Part shown: positions 1 to 13,178 of the stretch, piece after piece
How positions within the stretch are numbered: the first letter of the stretch is position 1
Layout: every line of letters begins with the position of its first letter
Assembly: GCA_028095005.1 (NCBI GenBank)
Contig: CM051459.1
Span: 202,283,902 to 202,347,901, forward strand
Reading direction: 5' to 3'
Length of the DNA: 64,000 nt
From: Rhynchospora pubera
Taxonomy: Eukaryota > Streptophyta > Magnoliopsida > Poales > Cyperaceae
Made by a program: the position numbers and the translations under genes
The notes under the pieces: model-generated
The model's input: only the letters and a program-made list of their open reading frames with translations
Told to the model about the DNA's origin: nothing
Database searches by the model: none

Positions 1-1622
1 ATCTTAGATGAAAGATGTGACCATCACAAGGTAGGTTCTTTCTAAAATGACTCTTACTCAACAAGTCCTTGATGGCAGCATCATTTGCAGATGCATTGTC
101 CAACACCAAACTAAAAGCTTTTTTGTCCAAGTTCCACAAAACTAACATATCATAAATGGCTTCTGAAATGTGTTTTCTAGTGTGAGGAGAGGGCATTGGT
201 GTAAAGCTGAGAAGTCTTTTCCTCAACTTCCAATTGTCATCAATAAAATGACAAGTGAGAGCCATGAAAGCCCTATCTTTACCCTTACAAGTCCACAAAT
301 CACTAGTGAAACTTAACTTACAATCCATATTCCCAAGTAATTCATACAATTTTAACTTCTCTTCCTCATAAACACCCATACAATCTGACCTAAGTGTGGT
401 CCTTGATGGCATTTTAAAACAAGGCTGCAGATCAGTTGCAAAAACTTTCAAAAAATAATGTGTTGCACTGTTAAAAGGGTACTCATGGCCAATTACCATA
501 TTTGCCAAGTTTTTTCTACTTCTTTTCTGGTCAAATTGCCAAACTGAAGGCTTGGGTTGACCTGACAATTATACAATACATTATACATATTAGTGCCAAA
601 TGCCAAGTAACAATTATACATTATTGGTGACAACTGACAAGTGCCAAGTGAGAAGTATACCTTCACCACTGCCAAGTGCAAGCAGTCTCTGCAAGGCATC
701 AGGTTTCATCCTTTTTGTGGGTGGCATTTTTTTACAACCACCCTGACAATGATGCAACAGTGAGCTAGTGCTCCTAGAGTTGCCTTGTAAATATTCAATG
801 CCACAATACTTACAAGTGGTTGTATAGTCACCATGTTCATCTTTCTCTGTACTATCAAAGTGTTCCCACACTTTTGATTTCCTTGGATTTATCCTCTTTT
901 TTTTTTTGCTGCTGAATCAGCATTATCAGCAGCAGGTTGAGGTTCATTTGGGGTTGGAGTACCAGTACCACCATCAGCATTTGGGGTTGGGGTACCAGTA
1001 CCACCATCATCCAGTTCAGCATCAATTTGGATCCTTTCAATTTCCTCTGCAGTTTCAAAATGCAATCCTGGTCCCATACTATAAATTTGAAGCAATCAAG
1101 TCATACATACCAGATTACTAGAGATATAATAGTGCATACCAGTGCATCAATTCAACAGATTGCCAAGGTTAGTCATGATTGACATCCACCCCTCACATAA
1201 CACTTAATTTCTACTTGTTCAATTCAACATGTTGTCAGGACTGGATGTCAGTCATGACCAACTGAAATGATAATCTTAAACAGGCCAACTTGCTCTCTAC
1301 TCTACATAACCATAACATGCTTGCAAAGGTGTGTCATGAGAGACATCCACACCTGCCAACTATGAAACAAGGCACATAGCAAGCACAATTGCACAAACAT
1401 TCAAAGTTTCAAACACACAAAGCACAAGCATACAACATATAAATAACATTAACAAGCACACATTGACACATATGAGTGGCATTAACATACTGTCAGGAAT
1501 GGATGTTTCCCATGCCACACGCCAATAACAAGCAGAAATATTAAAAACATAAAAAAATCATACTCATCATCTATTAGATCAAAATCTTCCTCTTGCACAC
1601 TCCCTCTCTGTGAGTCAGCCAT
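1..1622 (-). pseudogene. hAT transposase with BED zinc finger, 5' three exons, frameshifted
   Basis: Three exons can be read on the minus strand. Exon 1 is 1564-1622 (ATG at 1622, start MADSQRGSVQEEDFDL). Exon 2 is 661-1078. Exon 3 runs from 561 off the window edge. Introns 1079-1563 and 562-660 have GT-AG ends and join in phase. Exon 2 carries an imperfect repeat with GTGTPTPN twice, then a BED-type zinc finger (VWEHF, C-x2-C in TCKYCG, later LLHHC). Exon 3 is open and carries hAT-family blocks such as SFTSDLWT, TCHFIDDNW and LVLDNASAND, ending near CDGHIFHLR, just before the usual CCAHILNL block. The frame changes by one base in a run of eleven T (897-907), between the acidic N-terminus and the BED finger. 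That makes it a pseudogene unless the run is a sequencing error. The family is secure. The lineage within hAT is not. Confidence 0.8.
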
Positions 1623-2660
1623 GTCAGGGTACTTTGAGATTTATGTAAATTTCCTACAATTACAAAGAGTCACAGAACACAACAAGAAAAGAATTAAAAC
1701 CCAAAAAAAAATAAACAACTAATAAAATTAAAATCAAAATAGAAGTTATGAAGTTAATACCTTTCTGTCTCTCTTTACTTTCGTTCTTCTTTTTTCCTAC
1801 AAAGAAGAATAAGTAAAATTAAACTTAAGTCAAGAACTAATAGATAAAAAAATCGAAAAAAATTAAAATAAGATAAAAAATCAGAGAAGAAATACCTTTC
1901 TCTCTCTCTTCCTCTTTTCCTTCCTTCCTTCCTTTTTGCCTTGTTTCTTCATCTTATAACTTATATAGCCAACGGACCCTGACTGATCGGCTACTCTGTC
2001 ACCAGTCTCACAAAAACTAGCAATCATTAACCTTTCTCAAGCCTTTTAAGCTACCAAGCCTACACTTAAGCTAAGATTTTGGAAACCAAGAGACAGAGAG
2101 TACTAATCAGTCTAGGGTTTCGATAGTAATGATGAGGATTTCATCGAAACCAACAGAAAAGGAGGTAAATCAAACATCGAGATGACTCGATGTCATCAAT
2201 CGTCAATCATCAGCTCTCTAAGAGCATGCGTGAGAGAGAGAGAGAGAGACAGAGAAGATAGACAGGGAAGATAGAGAGACAAAAGGAGATCTCGAATCAA
2301 CAGAGGCAACTGAAAAGACATGGCGCCGCTTCAGAGAGAGAGAGGCGGAGAAAAATAGATTAGGGTTTGATCTCTCTCTGACTCTCTTCCAGAATTGTAT
2401 ATTTATATATACAAATTGTATATTAATTATGTTAAATAATTTAATATTAATTAATATATTAAATAATAACGCGTTTTCGCGAAAGGATACGAAACGAAAG
2501 GACCTAGTTTCGTAACTCGTTACGCTAAACTCACAAAACCTTAAAACGTTCCGTAGATCGTTTCGCTAACCCGGACGAAACCAAAAGACCTATCGTAGAT
2601 CGTTTCGCAGCAGACGAAACGCACAGAATTACGTAAATATTTTTTCGTTGTGCAGGCCTA
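1..2660 (-). mobile_element. hAT transposon, right part, cut by window edge
   Basis: The stretch holds a minus-strand hAT transposase gene (1-1622). Upstream is a leader region with GA microsatellites near 2230-2255. A terminal zone (2465-2640) is crowded with CGAAACG/CGTTTCG motifs. The stretch ends in CAGGCCTA at 2653-2660. That end resembles the termini CAGGCCTA at 62798-62805 and CAGCCCTA at 41048-41055 and 63474-63481 of the small elements in this window. Subterminal clusters of a short motif are typical of hAT elements, where transposase binds. The left end lies outside the window, so the 8-bp target duplication cannot be tested. The exact right boundary is inferred from the terminal motif. 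Confidence 0.7.
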
Positions 2661-2866
2661 GGTGTGTTTGGATGAGCATGGAATAAGAAATAAGAATAAG
2701 AAATTTCGGTATGCGTGCTTATTCAAATTTTTTATTCTTATACTATGATTTTGTTAGTATAGGAATAAGGGCCCAAATTCTTTATTCTTGTGTTGTTTGA
2801 GTTGCACAAGAATAATAATAAGCACGCATACCGAAATTCTTTATTCCATGCTCATCCAAACACACC
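2661..2866. mobile_element. Tourist-like MITE (GGTGTGTTTGG ends)
   Basis: A 206-bp inverted-repeat element. The left end GGTGTGTTTGGATGAGCATG is matched by the reverse complement at the right end (CATGCTCATCCAAACACACC), and the arms pair for about 60 bp. It belongs to the same family as 18413-18630 and 28695-28914. It starts directly after the hAT end CAGGCCTA. The flanking duplication is unclear here. No coding capacity. Confidence 0.75.
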
Positions 2867-4699
2867 CCAATTAATTCCCTGCATAATTCTTAGACAAGTT
2901 TCAACTTTAATATTATTTAATAAGATAATTGAATAGTAACTTAGTACATCATAACATTTCTTTTTAATTAAAGAAGGACTAGGGATTATTGACTTCATGT
3001 ACAATTGTACCATCATAATAAATTGGTTTTTAAAAGGTTTATGGCTTTCTTTGCATTGAAGAATTCAACCTGTCAGATAGTTTATAAACATAAGCCATAA
3101 TATATGGCTCTGTAACCTTTGAATTTAGAATATGAAAGAGACAATAATACAAACATAAGCAAGTGTCTATTTCGCACTTAAAACTTGTAAAAAAATATGT
3201 GTGTCATGAGGAATTCTACTAGATAAGATTCTAGGATTGACGAGCCTTCTCTTTTCTTCACTATTTGATTTTCGTGCATGCATACAGGGTCTTAACTCTA
3301 TTTGTTTCTTTGTTGCCTCTGATTAGTTACTAGTTACAGTGTCATTTCCATACCTTTTATACGGATCATTGCTTGCGCTCATGGGTTCCTTCTCCAGTCT
3401 TCAGATCGAGTACATCATAAACACCATCTTTTGAAGAAGAAAAATCAGAAACTTAAGATGATTTGAATCTACTGGCAGAGCATCTGTCAGCTATTAAATT
3501 ACTTGTCTCTCGCTTTTACTTAAGTGGTGGTGTTTTATTGGCCTATCAAATTCAGTAGCCAACAAGGAGTTTTCGGAGAGGAAAGTATATTTTATAATAT
3601 CCTTTTTTGAAAATACAATTTTTTAATCTTTTGCTCTTAAATAACGATTAGTATGAATCAATATTCTCTTCCTTATTTATTGGTTGTCAATTTGTCATTG
3701 CGGGTTCGTATCAATATCATGTTGTAAATTTTTAAGCTTTGGAAGGAATGTAGTACCTGAAAAAAGAAAGGTATGATCTACTGATTAATTAAGTTTTAAT
3801 ATTTGTACTGTAATTCATATATTTCTGATCCACATGAATCTTCTATTTATACTACAAACCTTGCCATGCGTCCTACTAATATTAATTTGTTGAAATGTCT
3901 TCTGATAACCATTGTCAGGAATGGAATATTGTCAACCTATGAATTCATAAAACTTTATTTAGAAATTGACATTTCATATATAGCTGTGAAAAAGTAACGG
4001 AAATTGATCATGGTGCAGCCACGAACACATTAAAGTTGGTTTGAAAGATCTGAAAAGAACAAAGTACACCACCAGTTTTAGAATAATGCTGGAGCTTTTA
4101 CAGTTTAAATTTAATGAGTTTTCGCACTTTTAGCAACACACTAACGCACGTACACTTTCAAAGTAACATGAGCTTAAGGTGTTGCTTTATCAGCTTTTTT
4201 AAAGGATGCTTCTATCTTAATCATCATCTCATTAACTGGCAAGTTATCTTTAGTTAAGAAACCCATGCAATAATTCCTATTGACAAAGGATTACGCTTTT
4301 CACAGGAGCAAGTCAAATCCACTATCATTTTCTTATTTTGTTTTCTACGAAACCAGCAAAAAAGATTCCACAACAAAGTGCTCTCTCTCACTAGATCTTC
4401 TTTTCATGTACATGCACAGTTATATAAACTATCACTTTTGGTTGAAAACAAATTTCTAAATGGCCTTTCTATTTGAAGAATAATCTTTTGGAAGTATTTG
4501 CCAGGAGACCATCAATTAATGTGATTTTTTTATGAGCTCCTTTTGGAGTACTGCACTGTATGGTATATGTACATGCAGACGCAGCTACTGTATGAAGTGT
4601 CCCATTTGTTGAATTTAAGTGTCATATTAAATTCTTAAATTATTTGGCACTGTGCTCTTTATGGTATCTTTATTCATCTTTCCTAGAAACGTTCTCCCA
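2867..4699. other. AT-rich intergenic DNA, no gene seen
   Basis: No open frame with recognisable sequence, no RNA gene and no clear repeat boundary was found. The longest frame (64 codons at 3803) has no familiar motif and is taken as chance. Confidence 0.5.
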
Positions 4700-4980
4700 C
4701 AGGTGGGTGGGTAACGTTGATAACGGAAATGGAACGAGTCGTTTCATTTTTCATTTTGTTTTAGTAACGGTACAAATTGAAATGATTCGTTATTCGTTTC
4801 GTTTCGACAGAACATGGCGGAACGTTTATATTCGAACTGTAACATACACAAATGAATCACGAAACGTATTCCGTTTACCGTTCTGTTTCCGAAACGGAAC
4901 GAATTTTCATTCCATTATATGTTCCATTTGGACGGAACAGAACGGTTTCGCGTATTAACAGTATACCGCGCCCACCCCTG
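4700..4980. mobile_element. hAT-like non-autonomous element, GTTTCG-rich
   Basis: The ends are CAGGTGGGTGGG at 4700 and CGCCCACCCCTG ending at 4980. They are imperfect inverted repeats of the common hAT form CAGGGGTGGG. The interior is dense in CGTTTCG, GAAACG and GGAACG motifs in both orientations. The flanks (CTCCCA left, CTCCCC right) are only partly alike, so an 8-bp duplication is not demonstrated. A 104-codon frame at 4644-4958 runs through the motif-rich DNA and is not considered a gene. Confidence 0.6.
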
Positions 4981-7900
4981 CTCCCCTCCAATTAATATTA
5001 TATTTTGGTGTTTATACAGCATGACATACATGTATTTGTTCCGAAAAGTTGAAGGATTGAAAATTTTATAGCACACCATCAAGTTCTCGCTTTCTTTTTC
5101 AAACCAAATAAGAAGCTGGCAGTCGATGTTATTTTTTGTGGGTCCGACATTATCACATTAAGAACTAAGGTCTAATTCAAATATTCTTCTTTGTTATAAT
5201 TGATTAGCATTGTTTGATCGATCGTTAATTAAATCTATATAGCTTGGTTCCAAAATATGCTTTTTTTTAACACAAAATTCACGAACTAGACCTTTTATTA
5301 ATTTGGATTATAGTATGTTCTATTGACATTAAAGTCTGAACTCTCTGGAAACCATTTAACTAATTATGAGCATTATCGGATCCCTAGCTATTCAGTTTTT
5401 AAGGAACTAAGATCCGACAATGCTTCCCACTTTTCTAGATCTGATTCGTTATCGCGGGGGAAAGATGTAAGAAATTTTATTAGTTCCGACCAAGAGAAGC
5501 TCTCCACGTGATATCCTTCTACAGACTAATATTTAAAGCCCTTTCAGAGCTTTGTTCTCTTGTGTCCTTCTCTCTATAGCATTTCTCTGTCTACACATAA
5601 TCTGCTGTTCAAGTTACGCTCCCCATGATTTTCTGTGACGATAAAATATATAATAGTTTTAAATAATAAATTTGATTTTTTTAGTTTATACGAATATTTA
5701 AATATTATAAAGTTTACTGTTGTCATTCGAAAGTGTCCAATAACGACTATCTTTTATATCAGTGATAGAGCGCAACAACAAACTAATGGCTTGTATGTAT
5801 TATAAGTTTACTGTTGTCATTCGAAAGTGTCCAATAATGAAAATTATCTATTATATCAATGATAGAGTGCAACAACGAACTAATGGCTTGTATATATATT
5901 GTAATATCATATAACTATTTTTGTTGAATAACTTTAGGTAACGTGAGAAACTTTTTATTACGTGAATGTTTCACTATAAAAAAAACAGAGAGATAATGTA
6001 TAAATTAAATAGGTTTTCTATAACTATTAATATGTATATGATATATCTTTTTAATTTGATTGTGCCAAAAATATAGATTGTTTAACATTAAGTGTTGATT
6101 CAAAATTATTTAAAATTGTTGCATTAGTGAACAATCTCTAGTACCACAATGTATATATTACGATTGCAATGATAAACAAAAATAAATGGTTACCCTTGAT
6201 ATAACAAAACATAATTATTATGACCAATAATGAACTCTTGTTATTCCCCAATCAAACAACATGAACCAGGGGTGAATCTAAATGTACTCAAAAGTGGGCA
6301 ATTATCCCACCATACTTTCAAAATAATCCCTTAAATGTGCAAAATTTATATGTTATTGAGTTAGAGTTATTCAATTTGCCCTCCTAAAAGTTCTAAATAT
6401 TTCATCATGACTATACTTTGCTCCCTTTATTTTGAAATGCTGGCTTCGTCTCTGATATTAACACAACATGAAGCCCATCTCTACAGTTCAAAATAAAAAA
6501 ATAGTAAACCTCTATATACATATGTAATGTACATAGCACCAATCCCAGTCAGACAGGTTCAGAGACACGTGCTAATAATAGTTAACAGCACAAGAACTGT
6601 GGTGCATGGATCTCTAGAAAGAAACAGTGCCACAGAAGAGCCAGAGACAACACAAGTCCACCGCACCAGACCACACCACTGTCCGCTTGACGTCACGGCA
6701 TAACACGAGGATAGAAATCAGAAGTGAAGATTACAATTTACAAGACGACGACTGTATGGCTATCCGTGGGTATCCACACAAGGCGACAAAGTAGAAACAA
6801 TAAAATCGCTGGTGGTGCAAATGCAAATAATGCAAATTGATTGGCATGTTATGTATATGATGCAAGTGGTGCCTTCTCGATCTCGCTCCCCGGCAGGCCG
6901 CACAGAAGCGAGACAGAAGGGTGTGCAACTACAAGACACAAAAGCTCTCCTCTTGAGAACAACCTTGTTTTTCTCTATCCGACTGTTGCTAGTCTTCTTC
7001 CACAATCATTCCTCCTACAATTATTAACCTACTCTTCTACTAATTAATTTATTAACAGTACCCATTCTTTTGGAAATGTGTTACTGTGTTGTATTAAATC
7101 TTGGCAGCAGACCAAAAATACCCAATAACACACAAGAAAATTAAATGAGAAATATTTGAAAAGATTTATTAAGATGAAGAAATATTAAATTAATGCACAA
7201 TTTTTTAACTTAATTAGGATGATCCTAGTTTTTGCAATTTCATCGTACTCTGTGCTGATGTAAAAAGCTGCCGAATTAGTTAGTAGCAATAAATGAAAAT
7301 GTGATACTGACACTGCAAATTAAAAAAAAATGAGATTAAAGAAAGGCTTGCAATAAATAATGGCGAAATCAATGATGAATTTGTAATACAAAAGTACAAA
7401 ACTCACTTTTATATTTATAGAAGATACCCAAAACAAAGATGTCTGAATGTTGTTTGTTCCCTTGTAATCCTTTTTACATAAAAAGTTCTATATATACTTA
7501 CTAAAATAGAACAGATAATTTGATAAATATGCATATATCATTCCTCAACCAAGATATACCTTTGATCCGCGCGCTGATCCGATTTTATCGATTAGAATTA
7601 AAGAGAATTATAGAAAATTATGGGAAACGAAGATTGTTTTTTAAGATTTTAGATTCGGTTGCATCCTCGTCTTTAATTTGTTTGGTCCCATTCGTATGCA
7701 ATAAAAATACACGTTGTCAGCTACCTTTTGCCATAGGCCCACCGTGCCCACATGCCTCCTTTCAAATGTCTCAATAATATAAACAGATTATGGGGAACGC
7801 TAGTTTGAATATATTCTTGGAATCATGGTGTATATACGTACGCACCAATTAATATTGTAAAATATATACTACTAGATAGTCATGCACTCCAGTGAATGTG

Positions 7901-8025
7901 TTTATTGTCTGATATCTAGTTTGAATCTTTGCCTTTTGTTTTTTCAGTATTTCCGGTATTATTACTCAAGAAACTGTGGTCACTTTTGTTTAACTATTTC
8001 TTATAAGAAAATGATAGATTATATA
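4981..8025. other. Intergenic DNA, no gene seen
   Basis: AT-rich, with no supported gene. It contains the tandem duplication listed at 5703-5894. The stretch 6540-7000 is less AT-rich, with short frames on both strands but no recognisable protein, splice structure or RNA gene. It could be the edge of an old element or regulatory DNA. Nothing in the sequence decides this. Confidence 0.45.
5703..5894. repeat. Two-copy tandem duplication, about 96-bp unit
   Basis: Two diverged copies, starting near 5703 and 5799, share the blocks GTTTACTGTTGTCATTCG, AAGTGTCCAATAA and CTAATGGCTTGTAT in the same order. The second copy has several substitutions. No coding role is visible. Confidence 0.8.
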
Positions 8026-9787
8026 TGTTAGAAAACTGCTCAATTTTAATTTTGTGACTAATTACGTTTAATTAATCCAATTAAAACACAAGCAACATGA
8101 GATCTAGTACTTTAAGCAATTCGACACAAGAGAATAAGGTGGAAAATTATACCTTCCGCGAAATCGTATTCGCGGGGCTCGACCAAGGCATGGGAATCGA
8201 TGGCGTGCCTTCTCCACCGTCTCCACCACGTCTCGTAACCGCCCACGAGTCCACCAAGGAGGATTAATCACGTTCTACAAGGTACGTGCTAGCATACCCA
8301 AAAAACAAGCCTAATCCCTATGGTTTTCTCTCTTGCATCAATCAACAACCTTGATTTAGTGGAGCGAAAATAGCTCAACACATGAGCAAAAGAGAGAAGG
8401 AGAAGGTGAAAAGTGGCGGCCTCATGGGAGGAATGAGAGGAGAGAGAAAAGCTAGGTGGAGGCTCTCATAAGTGGTCCTTATATAGAGCACAAAACCTAA
8501 TTGACCTCTTGCATAATTACAACTATGTCATCCCACCTACCACCGTAAGTGGCTGCCACGAAATGGGCCTTTATGGGCCATTTAACCCCTTCATTTGGAC
8601 CATTAAATCATATAATTAAGGTCCCTCAACTTTGCTCTTTAATTAGGCTATATATTTGCTATTTAAATAACGGCCCAATTAATCAATATAACTATTTATA
8701 TTAATAAGTGTTGAACTAAATTAATTATTAACTCATTAATAATTATTTTAGGATTAGTTAATGCATTAATTTATTTCTATATGATCCATTGACTTAATTA
8801 ATTATAACGGTTCGCAACGGTATATAATTAATTAATCAATCTTATCATATTTCCATAGAACTTACTGCTGTAAATAAATAAATAATGCACTGTGTGATTA
8901 ATGTCCTATTTGTGTGACCCTTTGAGAATTTATGCTATGTTGGCCATGGAATTAAATCTTTATTTAATTCCAATAATCATAAGCGGTATCTAACAACACG
9001 TTATGATTCCCAATTCGCATAAATAGTGTACTGCTACAGTATTTAAATACTGCATAAGAGAATAAAAATATTTCTCTATTTTGATTCTTATGTCTCACGA
9101 TATCATCATATAATCCAAGATAGGAATGTGTCATTCTTGCAGATTATACGTTTCTTGATCTAGAGTTGATCGCTTAGTTGCGCGCATACGATCCAACTCC
9201 ATCAAGGGGCCCAAATAGATATCGTCACTCACTAAGTCAATTAATGAGGGACATACGATTTTATTGATGATTAGCTTTTCCCCGCACAATTCAAGAGAAC
9301 ATAAATAAAGTCCGTATAGCAGTCCTTATCGGGAATCAGCGGTAGACAGTATTTATTGAACCTATCCTCATGTGGAAAAGATAAACATCTCAAACTTAGA
9401 ACCAAAATCATAACGAAATAAACAATGACACATAACACAATCCATATGTTTATTTCATTGGATCAAGTCCTGTACTATGTTCCATAACATATACATATGC
9501 AATTAAGTTGGTAACTCTTTACCTATGATTTGTAGAACTTAATCATCACTTAACTTGCATACTAATCTTATATGATAATTAATGTTCCTTGTTAATTATC
9601 AAGATTATGGACCGTTTAGATTTATTATTGTCATTCTAAAGAATGATCCACAGAGATCTACAATTCAGATCCTCAACCTGAATAATCTGTCAATAATAAA
9701 CCTAGGAACAGATGATAAAATATCATCCATAACATAAACAAATATTTAAGTCATTAAATTATTGACTTCTAGGACATAACTCCAACA
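8026..9787 (-). mobile_element. Solo LTR, family A copy 1
   Basis: A 1762-bp element that starts TGTTAG and ends CCAACA. It reads as an LTR on the minus strand by comparison with 29392-31153. The flanks ATATA (8021-8025) and ATACA (9788-9792) match at 4 of 5 positions, as expected for an aged 5-bp duplication. There is no internal coding region and no second LTR next to it, so it is a solo LTR left by LTR-LTR recombination, or a non-coding LTR-like unit. A hairpin at 8156-8175 (arms CCGCGAA/TTCGCGG, loop of six) sits at the position of different but equally paired hairpins in the two other copies. The lineage (Copia or Gypsy) is unknown. Confidence 0.85.
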
Positions 9788-11423
9788 ATACAGAGAGAAA
9801 TTTACAATGTACGAGTCCAACGCACGCTGACATGTGGTTCCAATTTTTGAGTTCCAAGCGGAATAAGAATGGAATTTTTGGTGCGACATTTTTATTCACT
9901 TAGGCATGTCACGATCACTTTAATATTATTATAATCGGACTTCATATTTATTTGAGTTTGTCTTAATGAGCCGAAAATGATCATTAAATGTATTCAATTA
10001 AGCATGCATCTAATTAAGAGGAGGATTCAGGAATATGTTCCGAAGATTTAGGAAGCGTCTGCATAAGTGCATTGATACAATAGCTAGGCATATATATGCC
10101 GGCAAAATTGGTAAATGTGTATTGACTTAATAAACAAACGTGCAATCTATGTGAAATATTTATAAAGATGATGATGAGACCGGCCTTTATTTTGTTGCAT
10201 GAAAAGTCAGGTACATAGGTGGCGTTTTGGCATGCATGAGGTTAGTCTAACTTAGAATTCAGATATGGTGCCGCGCGGCACAGCGTGGAGCGCAGCATTC
10301 TAGCTGTATGATCAAGATCCAATGGACAAGGCAGCTCTGTGCATGTAACCTTGATCAATAGGCCCGTAAAAAATGAACCGTCCGATCAAGATGAGACGGC
10401 TCGTACGCGCGCTACACGTTGTCCCGCGCTACAGCGGATTCGGATCCGTCAAACTTGTAGGTTAGTAAATTTGCTAATCTAGAATTGAAAAAGTACTAAT
10501 TTTAATTCTTGATCCAACTAATTTATGGTGTTCCCATAGCCTTCCCAAACGCGCATATATAGTGTCTAAATATAAGTGTATTAATGTGAGGTATATATTT
10601 AACTGAGTCTATTTAAAAATATTCTATCGGAAAATTTTTTTATAAGAACTCTATAATATATCAAAATAAACTTTTTTTAAAAGTTAAACTTTTTATGCAT
10701 TTTCTAATATACCGACTTCAGTCTTAGAATTTGAATTGCAGAGGAAAACGAATATGATTTAAGATTTTGCTTCAAAACACAAAGCCTGAGAGGATGACAA
10801 GGTTGTCAGGTTTTTTCCGTCCGAAATTGAAGATTACGAATTGAGGATTAAGTCTTCTTAAAAAATGAGTCTTACTTATTTTCCCTCGTCTCTTCCTATC
10901 TCAAGTCATCCTAGTTTTGGAGTAAGAAAATCAATTCGAGCATTAAAGTCCCATCCTTCTCCCTTACCTTCTCTACCCTCGCCTCCGAAATGAAATATTG
11001 GAGCACAGACTCAGTAATCGTCCCAAATTAACTTTAAATTAATCAAATGAAGAAAAATAGTTTTAACAAATTTTTACATAAACTGTGCGAATTTTTTTTT
11101 TATGAATAATAATAGAATCAAACGTTCTTGACGTCGTTTAGGCTATATATGCTCCACGGTAGTTGGGGGGGGGGGGTGATTAGATTAGAGGAGGAAAGAG
11201 GAGATTAATCAAAGACTTTACTCAACCTACACCCAAATTTTTGGGGACCAAATTAGTACAATATGGGATGAACTCTTTTTCTAGGCTAATAGTACTCTTC
11301 TCGTGCTAACACAATTTGTGGAGCAAGGTGAGATAAACTCTTCACCTAACCGCACCCATTATCACCCCAATTTTGAACTACTGGAGCACAACCTTAAGCC
11401 CGTCAAACATAATTAGATCTCAC
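9788..11423. other. Intergenic DNA with a GC-richer palindromic patch
   Basis: No gene was seen. Around 10268-10450 the composition becomes GC-rich, with the perfect 14-bp palindrome GTGCCGCGCGGCAC at 10268-10281 and a second GCGCTAC-rich block near 10405-10435. This may be an old small transposon whose ends I cannot define. A run of eleven or so G occurs near 11165. Confidence 0.4.
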
Positions 11424-11885
11424 TTTTCGTGATTTTTAAAATAGTCAATTAGAACTGCTCAATTTGTTTTTCATACTGAAATACCTTTCGATATCAAATT
11501 TTTTAATATTTTTTTTAGGAAATTGATTACTGTCATCTGCAGTTTTCTCATCCCTACCATCTCTAAATACAAAGTGAACATATACAGCAAGCAAAGTGAA
11601 CATATACAGCAAGCAAAGTGAACACATACAGACAAATAAGTTCAATGAAAATAAGTTGAATATGCATGTAAACTTCTGAACAAGTGATGACAACACTTAT
11701 TTGTTTGTAAGTGTTCACTTAGATCATCTATATGTTCACCTTATTTGCTGTATATGTTCACTTTGTATTTAGCGATGGCTGAGATGGTATATTTGCCGAT
11801 GACACTTATAATTTCTGTTTTTTTTATTTTAGAAAATTCTCAATCAAATTATTTATGGACCCTCCCATTTTAAAAATCGGGAAAA
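11424..11885. mobile_element. Foldback element with internal short repeats
   Basis: A long imperfect inverted repeat. TGATTTTTAAAAT at the left pairs with ATTTTAAAAATCG at the right. Further in, CATCTCTAAATACAAAGTG (about 11560) pairs with the reverse complement block near 11755-11780. The left arm holds three tandem copies of a 22-bp unit that includes GTGAACATATACAGCAAG, and the right arm has two partial copies. The apparent 83-codon frame at 11445-11696 lies on these repeats and is not a gene. No clear target duplication. Confidence 0.65.
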
Positions 11886-13178
11886 ATAATAAAAAATTTC
11901 AAAACGATATTCACTATGAAGATCCCATTAAGTTGTTGGATCGACCCACATTTAAAATTTTAATAGTTGAGATTCGAATCGTGTTTGACGTCAAGCGTGT
12001 TTTAACTCTAACATTATTCTTTATTTAATATATTAATATTTTAAATAAAAAAGATTGTGGATTTAAAAATTTTTGAAGTCCCATTTTCTAATGAAAATAA
12101 CAAAAGAAAAACAGTTGCCATTTTAAAATCTTTAATTGGATAACCGAACAGGCGAACTTAGATTAGCTGATAAAAAAACAGAAGCTCTACCGAACATATA
12201 CACAATAATGTACTTTGGTTGATGTATTTTATTTCTTACATGGGAAAGAAAAAAAAATAAATGTACTTAATTACAAATATGGATAATAAAAGACAAGTAT
12301 CTAATAAATCTCTAAATTGCTTTGTATTAATGAAGATTATATGCCAAAAGTTTTTTAATATTTAAAAAAATTAAGGATTTTTTTTCTATTTTATAATGCA
12401 CAATAACTGCAAAGGATTCTGGCCGGATTTAATTGTGTCCACTGCAAGCAACAAATGACACTGAATATTTAAATCGAAAGAGCAGTTATTTTAAAAAAAA
12501 AATCGAAAAGCAGTAGTCATATAGTGGGTCCTGGAGTACAGTCAACACAAATATCAAGATGTCTGCATGCTTATAAAATCTTATCAGATGCTTCCATATG
12601 ATGCATCTCAGCTTTTCCAGTATTTTAACTTACTCCTGACCACTGTGCAACGCCAAGGGAAGATGTAGAAGATGCGATCTGGAATAGAGAGGAGAACATG
12701 AGCATAGTAAGAAATATTTTGGAACTTGCACGTCGTGTTCTTTGTTGTTGTGCACCGTGCTGAGATCAACTGTTCTATGACGTGTTATTAAATATTTTAA
12801 ACAATGTGAAACTGTAGATCTTTCTTTTAGTCATTCTTAATTAAGATAAAATGGTAGTTGATACTTAATTGGTTCATTGGTTGATAGAGGAGTTGGATCA
12901 TGTTTTAGACTTAATTGTGTCTTATTTAGCTATTTGGGATTTTTTTTTTAAGTGAAAACTGAGGATTTAATATTTGGAGCCTATTATATATATGGCCCGG
13001 CTAAAAGGAATCTAGAGATCAGCAAAAATTACTAAATTACAAAAAAATATATATATAATAATAGGTATCTCGTCTGTATTTCGATACAAATTAATTGGTA
13101 TTAAATGTCACAATAATAAAGAATCTATTCTGGCCAAAGTGTCTTATTATATTATTGAGTTTTGCGTGATTACATTTG
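11886..13178. other. AT-rich intergenic DNA, no gene seen
   Basis: No open frame with familiar sequence and no structured RNA was recognised. Homopolymer A and T runs are frequent. Confidence 0.5.

Noticed and set aside
4644..4958. 104-codon plus-strand frame
   Set aside because: Lies on the GTTTCG motif array of a hAT-like element, and its residues reflect the motif.
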